Counted from the stretch's first letter, positions 52,970 to 63,138 are shown. The stretch is 64,000 nt of DNA from Anodontia alba (GCA_964016985.1 OZ024828.1:75389264-75453263), one strand, 5' to 3'. The notes: a model not told the origin generated them from the sequence alone. Translations and numbers: made by a program.

Positions 52970-54522
52970 CAAGAGGGCTATGATGGCCCTATATCGCTCA
53001 CCTGAATCATGTTATACATAGCACTGCTTAAAGAGATTCAGTTCTAAAGGTCATGGTGATCTTGACCATGACCTTTGCCCTCAGGGTCATCTTCTGGTCA
53101 TAAGAAACATCCCTACTATGTTTGAGGGTCCTAGCCCCAAGCATTGCCAAGTTATAAGCTTGGATTGTACTAGAGGTCACTGTGACCTTGACCTTTGCCA
53201 TTAGGATCATCTACTGGTCAAGACCAACATCCCATCTAAGTTCAAGGGTTCTAGCCTCAAGCACTGCCAAATTATCAGCTTTTTAGTACTAAAGGTCATG
53301 GTGATTTTGACCATGACCTTTGCCCTCGGTGTCATCTGGTGAGGACCAACATCCCCTCTAAGTTTGAGTCCTAGTCCCAAGCATTGCCAAGGTATGAAGC
53401 TTTTTAGTACTAAAGGTCCTTACACACATAGGAGACCTTGACCTTTGCCCTCAGAGTCATCTACTGATGAGGACCAACATCTCTACTGTTTGAGGATCCT
53501 AGCCATAAGCATTGCAGAATTATAAACATTTTTGGTACTAAAGGTCACTGTGACCTTGACCTTTCTTAAAGGTCATCTACTCTTCAGGTCCATCCTCCCT
53601 ATTAGTTTGACAGTCCTAGGCCAAATCATTGCCAATGGCTTTTTGCTCTATGTAAAACAAGTGACCCCATCCCCACTCTAGGTGGGGCCTCTTTTCACCC
53701 CAGGGGCATAATTTGAATTCTCTTGTCAGAGGGCCTCTAGGCAATGCTACATTCCAATTATCAAAGGCCTAGGCCTTGCACTTTCAGACAAGAAGATTTT
53801 TTTAAGTTTTTTTCTATATAAGTCTATGTAAAACATGTCGGGGCGGAGCCATTTTTGGCCCCAGGGCTATAATTTGAACAATCTTGACAAAGGTCCACTT
53901 GGTGAAGCTATGTACCAAATATCAAAGGTCTGGGCTTTCCGGTTTCAGATAAGACGATTTTTAAGTTTTTCTCTATATAAGTCTATGTAAAACATGTCGG
54001 CCACGGGGCAGGGCCATTTTTGGCCCCAGGGCAATAACTTGAACAAGCTTAGTAGAGGTTCACTAGGTGAAGCTATGTATCAAAATATCAAGGACCTGGG
54101 TCTTCTGCTTTCAGAAAAGAATATTTTTATAAAGTTTTTCCCTTTATTGGTCTATGTAAAACAAGTGACCCCAAGGCTATAATTTGAACAACTTTGGTAG
54201 AGGTCCACTAGATGAAGCTATATATGAAATGTCAAAGACCTGGGCCTTCTGGTTTAAGACAAGAAGATTTTTAAGTTTTCAGTTAAAAAATCTATTTTAG
54301 CTCCTGTGACCTAGATGTGCAATGGACTGGAACCATTTGAACAACTTTGAAAGAGGACCAACCAAGGATCATTCCTGTGAAGTTTGGTCAAAATCCAATC
54401 AGTGATTTAGGAGGAAATGTGGTTTGAAGAAATTGTTTATGGACAGACACAAGCATGCAAGACGGATGAGACAAAATGTGATCACAAAAGCTCACTTTGT
54501 CATTATGTGACAGGTGAGCTAA
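52970..54522 (+). mobile_element. Cassette C5 (two successive tandem arrays)
   Basis: 5' end CAAGAGGGCTATGATGGCCC (stem with one mismatch) then CGCTCACCTGAA. 3' end TGTCATTATGTGACAGGTGA (stem TGTCA/TGACA) then GCTAA. The first array (about 53040-53640) has units of about 122 bp with GGTCACTGTGACCTTGACCT. The second (about 53690-54290) has units of about 160 bp with GGCCATTTTTGGCCCCAGGG and AAGTCTATGTAAAACATGTC. The last unit (54330-54440) resembles the C4 monomer: AACCATTTGAACAACTTTGA, AACCAAGGATCATTCCTGTG and GATTTAGGAGGAAATG. Confidence 0.85.
53174..53188. promoter_or_regulatory. Sequence match to an estrogen-response-type element
   Basis: AGGTCA-CTG-TGACCT is a perfect inverted hexamer repeat with 3-bp spacing, followed by TTGACCTTTG, so TGACCTTGA (an extended ERR/SF-1-type half site) overlaps it. 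It repeats at 53542-53556. It lies in a repeated monomer; whether anything binds is unknown. Confidence 0.5.
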
Positions 54523-54606
54523 TAAAAGGTACAAGAGCTGTAAGTTGGTAGAGCGAAAAGTCACAGACATAGCCAAAGAACTGCTGCAAGTCTGAAATAA
54601 ACATCT

Positions 54607-54721
54607 TAACCCTTAAGGCGCCAATCAGAACTATAGCTGACAACATTTTTTGAAAGATCTTTTTATTATTTCTTTTGATAAAATAAGGCTTGACATTTCA
54701 TGTGAACTATCTGCCTAGCAT
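54607..54721 (+). repeat. Family-P left-half fragment
   Basis: TTAACCCTTAAGGCGCCAAT, ATAAGGCTTGACATTTCATG and TGAACTATCTGCCTAGCA, then unrelated sequence. The right half is missing. Confidence 0.72.
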
Positions 54722-54807
54722 GTTCAACTTGCTGTAGTGCAAGTTTCAAATTATTACCTTGTTCCCTTGCAAACTGTGGATGAGGTTGTGGAGACACCAA
54801 CAGTACT

Positions 54808-55012
54808 GTATATACCGAAAGTATTCTGACAGACAGGTCTGAGCAAACAGTGTATACCAAGATAAGATACTGCAGAATGTGTCTCATTAGGGTCCACACT
54901 CTTTGACACTCATATCCAGCAATTTTTAGACACAACAACAGGTTGTAAATTGTACTTGTTCACATTTTAGAGTAAGTGTGGTAAGGAGCTGAAGTGTCCA
55001 AATACTTAACAT
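54808..55012 (-). repeat. Family-B MITE, copy 11
   Basis: TGTATATACCGAAAGTATTC, core ATACCAAGATAAGATACTGC / TGTCTCATTAGGGTCCACAC and GAGCTGAAGTGTCCAAATAC. Confidence 0.78.
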
Positions 55013-55262
55013 CACGAAAACATGCCTATATAATTTTGACCCCCTTAAACCCCACTTTTATATAGTAAAACTGGGGTTTACAGGGGTATACATTTTTTTC
55101 TTATTTCTGCTCAAAACATAGCAAGGCGGTTCTAACGAGTACCCACAATCTATGTTTTGAGCAGAAATATGAAAAATAACAGAATTTTTATCTGAAAATT
55201 TTTATTTTTTTGGTGGTAAAATTTTCAATATATTTGAATAGGCGTGTTTTCGTAATGAGGTA
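55013..55262 (+). repeat. Family-N foldback, copy 2
   Basis: CGAAAACATGCCTATATAAT at the left and AATAGGCGTGTTTTCGTAAT at the right. Side hairpin AACCCCACTTTTATATAGTA / AAACTGGGGTTTAC. Part of the central arm (GATTGTGGGTACTC) is deleted. Confidence 0.82.
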
Positions 55263-55899
55263 AATACTATACTGGATCCAGACTGAAACAATGTCTACCA
55301 CAAACTCTGGTAGGGGGACATAACTGTTTCTGCAAGACATCATCAAACTTTTGAAATCAAAATTGATCAATATTTTCCTTATTTTTGCAGGATGAAATAA
55401 GTTGTGGCCACACTGGAATCTGTTCCATAGGCTATGCATTGTGTACCTACATGATATGTTTTTGAAACAATATATATATCTGGCTATATAATATGTTATC
55501 TAGGGTTATGAGTTCATGTGCATCATAAAAGTGGGACAAAAACAATGTGTCTTCCATAAGTTTATGTCTGGCAAAGATGACTCTGGTCTTTTATACAGAA
55601 TGAAGGATCTATCACAAATGATGAGACTACTGCTATTAGAAAGACAAACCTATTGGTCACAATGCTGACACAATGTCAACATGCTGAACCCAAGGGCTGA
55701 CTTCTAGCTATCCAGTTATTGGTGCAACTGCATTACAACTAAAAGCAGCAGTTATAACACATCAAGGTTTTGGATCAAGGTTTTTATACTGATTAATTAT
55801 TCTAAAATTGGTGAAAGATCCAGTCTGCAGACAAACAAGTCTCTAAGACATTCGTTCAGAGTCCAGACTGAGGGAATATTTAGCAGCTATTTCTTGCTG
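55263..55899. other. No gene recognised
   Basis: AT-rich spacer. No convincing frame. Confidence 0.4.
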
Positions 55900-56045
55900 T
55901 TTTTTGCACAGAAATATATCGTGGGTACTCATGGTTGCTTCAGTGAGGCTATTTCAATGAGAACCTACAAGATACCCTTTGGTGTAAAAAATAAAAGTTA
56001 TCCCAAATTATTACCTCAATTATGACCTAATCTGGAGCTGTGCTG
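55900..56045. repeat. Family-F-like foldback, diverged
   Basis: CGTGGGTACTCATGGTTGCT / TTCAATGAGAACCTACA, then ACCTAATCTGGAGCTGTGC. Confidence 0.6.
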
Positions 56046-56437
56046 AGCATGACTATAAATCCATACATTTCAAAGAGATATTTATCAAAATGACAGCCTG
56101 TACTTCTCAAGGCGGGAAAGGCTGTCAGTTGGCATGAACCGGACCAAGCACAAGGAAACTTACAATGCAAACAGCGACAGCGCTGATCAGTCTGTTCGTT
56201 CATTCTGAGCATTCACTGTTCAATACACAATTGGCAAATATTATAAAATGTATTAGAGGATAGTAAAGGTCTTCATAAGTCAGACTGCACAGATGCAGAG
56301 GCTGATGTCGGCTATCACTGTTCACACACCATGAGAGCAACGTCCAAAATATGTCTCCAAAGAACAAAATCAGCTTGTTCACTGGCATGGTCTCATAAGG
56401 GCTTCTGCTATATGCCGATATAGCTTATGGTACATGT

Positions 56438-56520
56438 ATCTGATAGCTCTGTAAGCAGACAGCAAAGGCCCTGATCAGCCTGTGCATGATCAGGGCTTTT
56501 GCTGTCTGCTTATGCCATAA
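56438..56520. repeat. Family-Q hairpin
   Basis: GTAAGCAGACAGCAAAGGCC pairs with GGGCTTTTGCTGTCTGCTTA around CTGATCAGCCTGTGCATGAT: a stem of about 25 bp. Confidence 0.85.
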
Positions 56521-56754
56521 AGACACCTTTTCGTATGGCATGGCTCATATGGTAGCTTTCCTGGCTTCCGGCATGTATAATGGAAGATGTTATGGAAATA
56601 AAGCGAACAAACATACATTTTCAATATTCATGATTATATTAACTGAATTAACTGGATTGCAAAATGTTTTTCAAGCCAAAAACATAAATCAATACAGATC
56701 CCATTTATAGTCTTGGAGAATGTATGGCTTCTGCCAGGATTTTGCTGCTACTGC

Positions 56755-56887
56755 CTTGGCCACACAAAATTGTAATGAATACTCACAATATATTTTTTTC
56801 TTTTTTTTTTTTTTTGTGGAAAAGATAAAAAAAAAGAATAACATATAAAAAAATCTTATCTGGAGTCCTTATATATGTACTGTTAGC
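56755..56887. repeat. Family-F remnant
   Basis: TGAATACTCACAATATATTT, a T tract, GTGGAAAAGATAAAAAAAAA and TCTTATCTGGAGTCC. Confidence 0.5.
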
Positions 56888-57310
56888 TAGACTGGCTCCA
56901 GTCTCTAGTGGTTAAATTAATAAGTTTCTAATATCCTCTTTGATAACCAAGACGATGCTAAAATTTTGAAGCACTGGTCACCAGTGTAATGACCATTAGT
57001 AGTGGAATTATCAGATTTCTAAATGGGAAATATAATAACAAGGCCTTAACACACTGTAGTCTGGAGACCCCTAAAAGGGCAATTGGCAAACAGTGGAGAC
57101 CCAGATCAGATGTCTGATTAGGGTCTCCTACGTTTGCAAATAGTTCAACCATTTTTCTCTTAGACAGTCTCCAGTGACTAGATATTTTTTTTCTTATAAT
57201 CTGTTAACACAGCTTTTATAGTCATGATATTTTTTTGGTTTTATTTTAGTGGATTATCAAACAGGAATATGAGAAAAAATATGTTGTCACTGGAGACTGA
57301 AGCCAGTCTA
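56888..57310. mobile_element. TIR element with TAGACTGGCTCCAGTC ends
   Basis: TAGACTGGCTCCAGTCTCTA plus GTGG at the left, TCACTGGAGACTGAAGCCAG plus TCTA at the right. An extra inward copy GACAGTCTCCAGTGACTAGA lies at 57163. A B-like core (GACCCAGATCAGATGTCTGA) sits inside at about 57100. Confidence 0.72.
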
Positions 57311-57544
57311 TTTTTCTCTGAGAATATACCTAAAATCGAAATTAGAATCTTCCAATATATAGTGTGGGGGAGTTCATTCAGTCTACAATACATTAAACAC
57401 TCATCCCACCAGGGCACAGTATTTCCAACAAGACTACATGTGCACCCATACAGTCTGATCAGAGTTTGCAGGGCACTCAGTGGGTAGCCAAGGATCCAAA
57501 GCATCTTCAGAAAATATGCCAAAGAAGATTTGTGACATTCTCTA

Positions 57545-57810
57545 ACACATTACAAAAACATGCCTATTCAAAGTTACAGAAAATTTCACCTCCGAAAACT
57601 GAAAATTTTCAGATAAAAAACTGATATTTTTCATCTTTCTGTTCAAAACATAGATTGTGGGTACTCGTTAGAACCGCCTCAACAATATATGTTTTTGAGC
57701 AGAAATAAGAAAAATAATGAATTGTATACCCCTGTAAACCCCAGTTTTACTATATAAAAGTGGGGTTTAAGGGGGGTCAAAATTATAAAGGCATGTTTTC
57801 GTGATGACAA
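57545..57810 (-). repeat. Family-N foldback, copy 3
   Basis: AAAAACATGCCTATTCAAAG at the left, AGGCATGTTTTCGTGATGAC at the right, side hairpin AACCCCAGTTTTACTATATA / AAAGTGGGGTTTAAGG. Confidence 0.85.
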
Positions 57811-58236
57811 GCATAATGTTCTTCTTTACTACACAATCCAAGTAAATCTTCTTAGTCCAGTAAACTTTACCATAAGAATATGATAAATGTGCCATGTTTT
57901 TTTTCATTTACTTGGGCACCATTTTCTTTTACAAACCTACTTTAGCAAAGAAACTTTATCCATGTGAACAAGACCTAATTCAACAGACTGATGCCAATCT
58001 ATTTACCTTCAAATTTCTTATAAACGCCCATCCCCCAATCTGGGCTTGAAAATCCTGATTTTTTTTTATTATTTTTATCAGAAATACCAGACTCTAATAA
58101 ACAACCACCAGTTAATTTAGAACAGATATTGCTACTACCTCAAGCAATTAGTTTCCAAATCTACTGTTTAACAATCGAACAAACAAGTCCCTTTTTCTCT
58201 ATTGGTCCAAATAAAAGATATGAACATAGGATTTCT
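57811..58236. other. No gene recognised
   Basis: AT-rich spacer with no coding or repeat signal that I can support. Confidence 0.4.
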
Positions 58237-58286
58237 GGTCCTGCCCCCCCCCCCACCCCCCCCTCCCACCCCCCCCACCTCCCCCC
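58237..58286. repeat. C-rich tract (G-quadruplex potential on minus strand)
   Basis: Runs of 6-12 C separated by single A or T over about 50 bp. The minus strand has well over four G3+ runs with short loops. Confidence 0.9.
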
Positions 58287-58341
58287 CTTACTACACTTCT
58301 CCTAGGAAGGCTGACACATCTTTTATAATGCTAATCTATAC

Positions 58342-58553
58342 TTAACCCTTGTCCTGCTGAACCCAGATATATCCTGTCTTTGCAAACAGTGTAGATCCAG
58401 ATCAGTTGGCTTCTGAAGAAGCCAACTGATCTGGATCTTCACTGTTTGCTATTAAGTATTTGAATTTGTATCAACAACCTGGATCAAGTAATCTGATTGG
58501 CTGAAAATTTGGTGGGCATGGCATCTTAATTTATTTAGCATAACAAGGCTTAA
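58342..58553 (+). mobile_element. Family-A TTAA foldback
   Basis: TTAACCCTTGTCCTGCTGAA to TTTATTTAGCATAACAAGGC plus TTAA. Core GATCAGTTGGCTTCTGAAGA with perfect arms. Confidence 0.92.
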
Positions 58554-58780
58554 CATATCCGTTGTAATGCTAGTATATACTTCCATTTCCAATATCAATG
58601 TAGAGGTCATCGGAGGAAAACTTGAATATTTCGAAGTTTTTCATATTATTATCAAACACTGTGGCCTCTATTAAATGCCCCTCCCACTTTATGAAAGGTG
58701 ATGATTCTAATAAATGCCCAGACAATAATTAGAATTTTTAAGGTATAAGTCTTCCCAAAACTGTTCACAGAGGACTTCTA

Positions 58781-59424
58781 AACCCTTAGCGTGCTAGGAA
58801 AAAAATGAAACAGGCCTGTAAGAGGGGGTACCCCTACTCGAGAAGTCATTACTCCCTTAATTTTGCCTCGATTTACATGGAATTTTCACATATAATTTGC
58901 CGATCGTAGGTGGTCATTTTACCGGCAAGAGGATGGTCAAGTGACTAGAAGGTCACGTGATAGTTACGTGTAGAAGGTCACGTGATAGTTACGTGTAAAG
59001 CGGGAACTGTTTAAGACACTTAAAAAAAAAAAAATGTTACAAGAGACCAGGGCCTACTGTGTACTATTGCGAATAAAACGAGAGATATACATAGGTTCTA
59101 CTTTTATTCCTACTTCTTCCTCACTGGAAATGATTTAGGTGTTATGGGCTTTTTCTCCAGGAAATCGTGATCAATCTGTTGAAGTGAGTGCTGAAATTAA
59201 TGGCAGCTTCAAATTCGGTATTCTCGGTCTTTATTAGTGTGGGTAAAATCCAGCACCCGACTATCTAATGAAAAGTGGCGTGTTTGTATGAAAGCAGGTT
59301 CACTCCTGTATGAGAACACTTGCTCTGAATGGTTGCATGTGGTGTATAGTAAGTATGACAGGTTTTATAGTTGGCAGACCCCTCCTAGGCGCACATAGTT
59401 GCCTGCAGCAGTGTAAAGGTTAAG
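58781..59424. mobile_element. Possible TTAA-type element, about 640 bp
   Basis: Left AAACCCTTAGCGTGCTAGG, right GCAGTGTAAAGG plus TTAA. The tips pair only partly. The interior is CpG-richer than neighbours and carries a 25-bp tandem duplication with CACGTG. No ORF. Confidence 0.5.
58949..58998. repeat. 25-bp tandem duplication with CACGTG
   Basis: GAAGGTCACGTGATAGTTAC plus GTGTA occurs twice in succession, giving two palindromic E-boxes (58954-58959 and 58979-58984). Confidence 0.92.
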
Positions 59425-59592
59425 GAGAAATATTTCATGATATTTCTGGGATAATTTTTCTCATTTCTCCAAAAAGATATATGTTGTGGATATTCAGTAG
59501 AAGCCCCACACTGAGGCACTTCTAAGCAGTACCCACAATGTATGCAGGGGAGAACTGGAGAAATTATCCTTGAATTATCGTCAAATTCTTCT
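59425..59592 (+). repeat. Family-F2 foldback
   Basis: GATATTTCTGGGATAATTTT, GGATATTCAGTAGAAGCCCC / GAGGCACTTCTAAGCAGTAC and ATTATCCTTGAATTATCGTC. Confidence 0.8.
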
Positions 59593-59594
59593 CC

Positions 59595-60110
59595 TTAACC
59601 CTTGCCATGCTGAATAAATTAAAATGCTGTGCCCACATTTAATTTTTAGCCAATCAGATTACTTGATCCAGGTTGTTAATAAAAATTCCCATACTTAAAG
59701 GCTCCATATTCCTCAAAAATAGATATTTTTTATCCAAGAAAGGTTTAATAAATTGATATATAGTATTAGTACTATCATAAAATGTGGCATCTGACAACTT
59801 GTAAGATTTGAGTTAGTCTCTCGGTTTTGAACTGGCAACATTAATTCAGAGATACGATAAAAAAATCATTTCATTTCAAGAATGAGAGACTAAATGAAAT
59901 TTTACAGGCTGTCAGGTGCCACATTTTACTTTTGTATTAATACCATATATCAATTTATTAAACCTTTCTTGGATAATAAAATGTCTATTTTTGAGGAATA
60001 ATGGAGCCTTTAACGACAAACAGTGCAGATCCAGATCAGTTGGCTTCTGATCTGGATCTACACTGTTTGCAAAGGCAGGACATATCCGGGTTCAGCAGAA
60101 CTAGGGTTAA
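59595..60110 (-). repeat. Family-A MITE split by a second TTAA element
   Basis: 59595-59698: TTAACCCTTGCCATGCTGAA to CCCATACTTAA. 60010-60110: TTAACGACAAACAGTGCAGA, core GATCAGTTGGCTTCTGATCT (shortened) and TTCAGCAGAACTAGGG plus TTAA. Confidence 0.9.
59699..60009. mobile_element. 311-bp full-length foldback inserted at TTAA
   Basis: AGGCTCCATATTCCTCAAAA to TTTTGAGGAATAATGGAGCC plus T. TTAA on both sides (59695-59698 and 60010-60013). Arms continue inward through ATCCAAGAAAGGTTTAATAA / TTATTAAACCTTTCTTGGAT to GTGGCATCTGACAAC / CTGTCAGGTGCCAC, so almost the whole element folds back. Confidence 0.92.
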
Positions 60111-60470
60111 TATATCCTCAGGTTCTCTTGTAAACTCAAATGGACAGTTAAATGCCCTGGTGGAGGTATCACTTGAGATGGATCTGTTACCTAAGCAGCA
60201 GTTTGATCTGTGTCGAAACTGTTTACTCAGGCATGTATTCTAACAGTGATGCAAATACACTAAGAAGCAAAATCAATAATTAATCATCTCCAAAAAATAT
60301 TATCCAAGTACTGGTTGCTGTAATGACTTGGCAAAGTATCAAGGGAGGCAACACCTGTAAGTTGTAAACCACTTGTTTCCTGAAAGAATGCCCTCAATAA
60401 AACAGGTCTCTTTATATTTCAAAATAATCTCAAAACATGTAAACATATAACATTTTTTGGATTTCTGGCC

Positions 60471-60672
60471 TGGTATATACCATGTCTGCCCTAAGAATTG
60501 CGGCAAATAAGCCTGACAAACAGTGTAGACCCAGATCAGATGCCACTGTTTCCATTCGTCCAGCAATTTTTAGACACATCAATACATAATAAAATGGACT
60601 TTGTATGAGTTTAGGAAACATAAAGTTTGGAGATAATATATCCTGATAATATTATTTAGAGCAAATATGGTA
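60471..60672 (-). repeat. Family-B MITE, copy 12
   Basis: GGTATATACCATGTCTGCCC, AACAGTGTAGACCCAGATCA then GATGCCACTG. One arm of the core is deleted. Ends TTAGAGCAAATATGGTA. Confidence 0.72.
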
Positions 60673-60849
60673 GTTTGTTAGGAAATATTCCCAGAAACAT
60701 ACACAATTTGTGTAGATTTTGATAAGTGTCTGCAGATTTGTATCTAAGGTCTACTGTGGAATCTAGTGAAATCTTTAGGGCCCCTGCCTAGACAGGCTAT
60801 TTGTCACTTTTCCATACTGCAGAACAGTTGATAAATGAGCTAATAATTT

Positions 60850-60990
60850 AAGCATTTTTTTCCTGTTATTTTTGCATCAAAACATATGTTGCTGGTACTC
60901 ACTGGAATAGCCTTGGCCAGGTGATTATGTTTAAATGTGAAAATAATAGAAAAAAAAAAAAATAACTTTATCTGATATTATGAAAAAAAT
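60850..60990. repeat. Family-F foldback, truncated
   Basis: TTTTTTTCCTGTTATTTTTG, TGTTGCTGGTACTCACTGGA and TAACTTTATCTGATATTATG. Confidence 0.5.
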
Positions 60991-61280
60991 TCCCAAGATG
61001 GGCTATACTTTTTATACATAATGTCATGTGACATAAACACTGTAGCCCTGGAATAAGGTTTCATTCTAGTTATCAGTAAGTATGACGATTTTGTGATTCT
61101 TTCTTGATTTTTCATAATGATACCTGATTATGGATTCATGTAAAAATGCCCGAAAAGAGATTGCACTTGTATGTTTCATTACATTTAATATAATAACATT
61201 TGCTGGGTCCTGCGCAAGATATCCGAGTCCTCATATTGTGGCCCCATGTTCAAAAAAGCTTTCTTGGGACCTGGCAAATG

Positions 61281-61440
61281 TTAACCCTTGCCATGCTGAA
61301 TAAATCAAGATGCCACACCCGCTTCTAATTTTCAGCCAATCAGATCACTTGACCAGATGGGTGATATAAATTCACATACTTAATGGTAAAGAGTGTTTGT
61401 AAGGGCAGGGTATATCTGGGTTCAGCAGGACCAGGGTTAA
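61281..61440 (-). mobile_element. Family-A foldback, core deleted
   Basis: TTAACCCTTGCCATGCTGAA to GTTCAGCAGGACCAGGG plus TTAA. The palindromic core is reduced to AAGAGTGTTTGTAAGG. Confidence 0.85.
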
Positions 61441-61493
61441 TACATGAAAAAAACGTGATCCCCACACAGTATCAACAAAACTTATCTGAGCAT

Positions 61494-61687
61494 TTGTGTT
61501 TGTGTTGAGGTTTTATGGCCCAGTCAACCCAAATGGGTCATGTCGAGCACAGTCAGTTTACCTAACCACACGTTTACTGGGCAGGCTTAATCCTCTAAGC
61601 GGTTAACCAGTATTGTACACATTCTTTCGCCAGAAACTGACAACTGCCCTTCTTGAATCAGCGGAAGGGAGAGAATGACCGTAGAAA
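61494..61687 (-). mobile_element. 5'-truncated SINE with 11-bp target duplication
   Basis: On the minus strand: CTGATTCAAGAAGGGCAGTT, GGTAAACTGACTGTGCTCGA and GGGCCATAAAACCTCAACAC plus the AAAC-type tail. TATCTGAGCAT flanks it (61483-61493 and 61688-61698). No tRNA head. Confidence 0.92.
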
Positions 61688-61699
61688 TATCTGAGCATA

Positions 61700-62125
61700 G
61701 AGCTAGGGTAAAACAACACATGAAACAACATCAGAAATCAAAGTAGATGAACAGGATCAGGCTTAAATTATTATTATTCTCTGCAAAAACAAACATGACA
61801 AACCATGTATAGATCTGCTTTTCAAATCATTTCATCACAAAACAAATTCCAAACTTGTCAAACTGTGCATGAACTTTGTTTTCTTGTTCAGATAAACACT
61901 TCTAAATATGAACAGCACCATGCAAAATGGGATCTTAGTACAAATGCCAACAGTCACGGCCATGACGAGAATGTGCCGCCACATCGCCTGAACAGCATGA
62001 TCGTGGCCCTTGCTTGTTCGTCAACAGATTGCTGTATCTGGCGTTTTACAAAGAAGTGATTGCTCAAATCAGACTGCATGCTATACACAGGCTGACCTGT
62101 GATTTTGCTGTCCCATAGTTCCAGA
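61700..62125. other. No gene recognised
   Basis: The 61805-62059 frame (84 codons) has no domain and its composition follows the AT-rich DNA. Confidence 0.4.
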
Positions 62126-62129
62126 TACG

Positions 62130-62300
62130 AAGGAGTATCAGTAAAATATTTTTCTTATTTCTCCATGAGAACATATGCTGTGGGTACATATGTTGTGGGT
62201 ACTCATTAGAAATGCCTCAAAGAGGCATTTCTAATGAGTATCCACAACATATGTTTTCACTGACAAATATGAAAAGATCAACAGTTTTTGGTCCATTCAT
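62130..62300 (+). repeat. Family-F foldback, first of a pair
   Basis: ATATTTTTCTTATTTCTCCA, GTACTCATTAGAAATGCCTC / GAGGCATTTCTAATGAGTAT. GTGGGTACATATGTTGTGGG shows a local 16-bp duplication. Confidence 0.88.
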
Positions 62301-62319
62301 AGCTACAGATAAGATGGGG

Positions 62320-62535
62320 TATCCACATAATATTTTTCTTATTTCTGGACAAAAACATATGTTGTGGGTACTCATTAGAAGCGCCTCAGCTAGGCGCTTC
62401 TAATGAGTACCACAACATATGTTTTCATCGAGAAATAAGAAAGATATCAGCATTTTTCGGATGAAAAAAGCGCCTTATCTGTTGCTATGGTTCATTAAAA
62501 ACAAAAAAGTACCTTATCTGGAGCTATGTGTCTGC
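62320..62535 (+). repeat. Family-F foldback, second of a pair
   Basis: ATATTTTTCTTATTTCTGGA, GTACTCATTAGAAGCGCCTC / TAGGCGCTTCTAATGAGTAC, then two copies of CCTTATCTG-AGCTATG, one truncated. Confidence 0.9.
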
Positions 62536-62649
62536 ATAAGTACTTAGGCCCTTTTCTGCATGACAGGGCTGGTGGTTTTTATTCTGCATCTCAATCATAC
62601 TAACCACAATAACACATGCTTTGTGCAGTATCTTCACCAGAAAAATATT

Positions 62650-62873
62650 TGTACTTACCCTAAGTATTCAGACAGACAGGCCTGAGCAAAAAAGTGTAGA
62701 CCCAGATCAGATGCCAAATAATGTGGCATCTGATCAGGGTCTGCACTGTTTGACACTCAACAATCAATTTTTTAGGCATATATATCCAAGTAGAAAATTA
62801 GACGTGATTCGAATTCTAGGACACATATGGTAAGCAATAAAGGTGTTTAAATACTTAGATGAAAATATGGTAA
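62650..62873 (-). repeat. Family-B MITE, copy 13
   Basis: ACTTACCCTAAGTATTCAGA, core CCAGATCAGATGCCAAATAA / GTGGCATCTGATCAGGG, ending GGTGTTTAAATACTTAG. Confidence 0.88.
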
Positions 62874-62885
62874 CAGTGGATTATA

Positions 62886-63050
62886 TGATGATAATTCTGG
62901 GATAATTTTCTCCCATTCTCCATAAAAACATAGATACTCATTAGAAGCCCCTCACTGAGGCACTTCTAATGAGTAAATACAACATACGTTTTTATGGAGA
63001 CATAAGTAAAATTATTCCATAATTATCACCAATACTCCTCCTTGACAAGT
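62886..63050 (+). repeat. Family-F2 foldback
   Basis: TGATGATAATTCTGGGATAA and ATTATTCCATAATTATCACC as outer arms. Centre ATACTCATTAGAAGCCCCTC / GAGGCACTTCTAATGAGTAA. Confidence 0.88.
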
Positions 63051-63138
63051 CCTCTGGGTAGGCCTGTTAATTTTAGCTTGTTGTTGGCAATAGCAGCAAA
63101 GGACAACCAGTGTGATTTTACTGTGTGGATGTTTCTTG

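Noticed and set aside
58237..58286. Promoter-like GC box region
   Set aside because: A simple C-rich tract without flanking CpG or any downstream gene.
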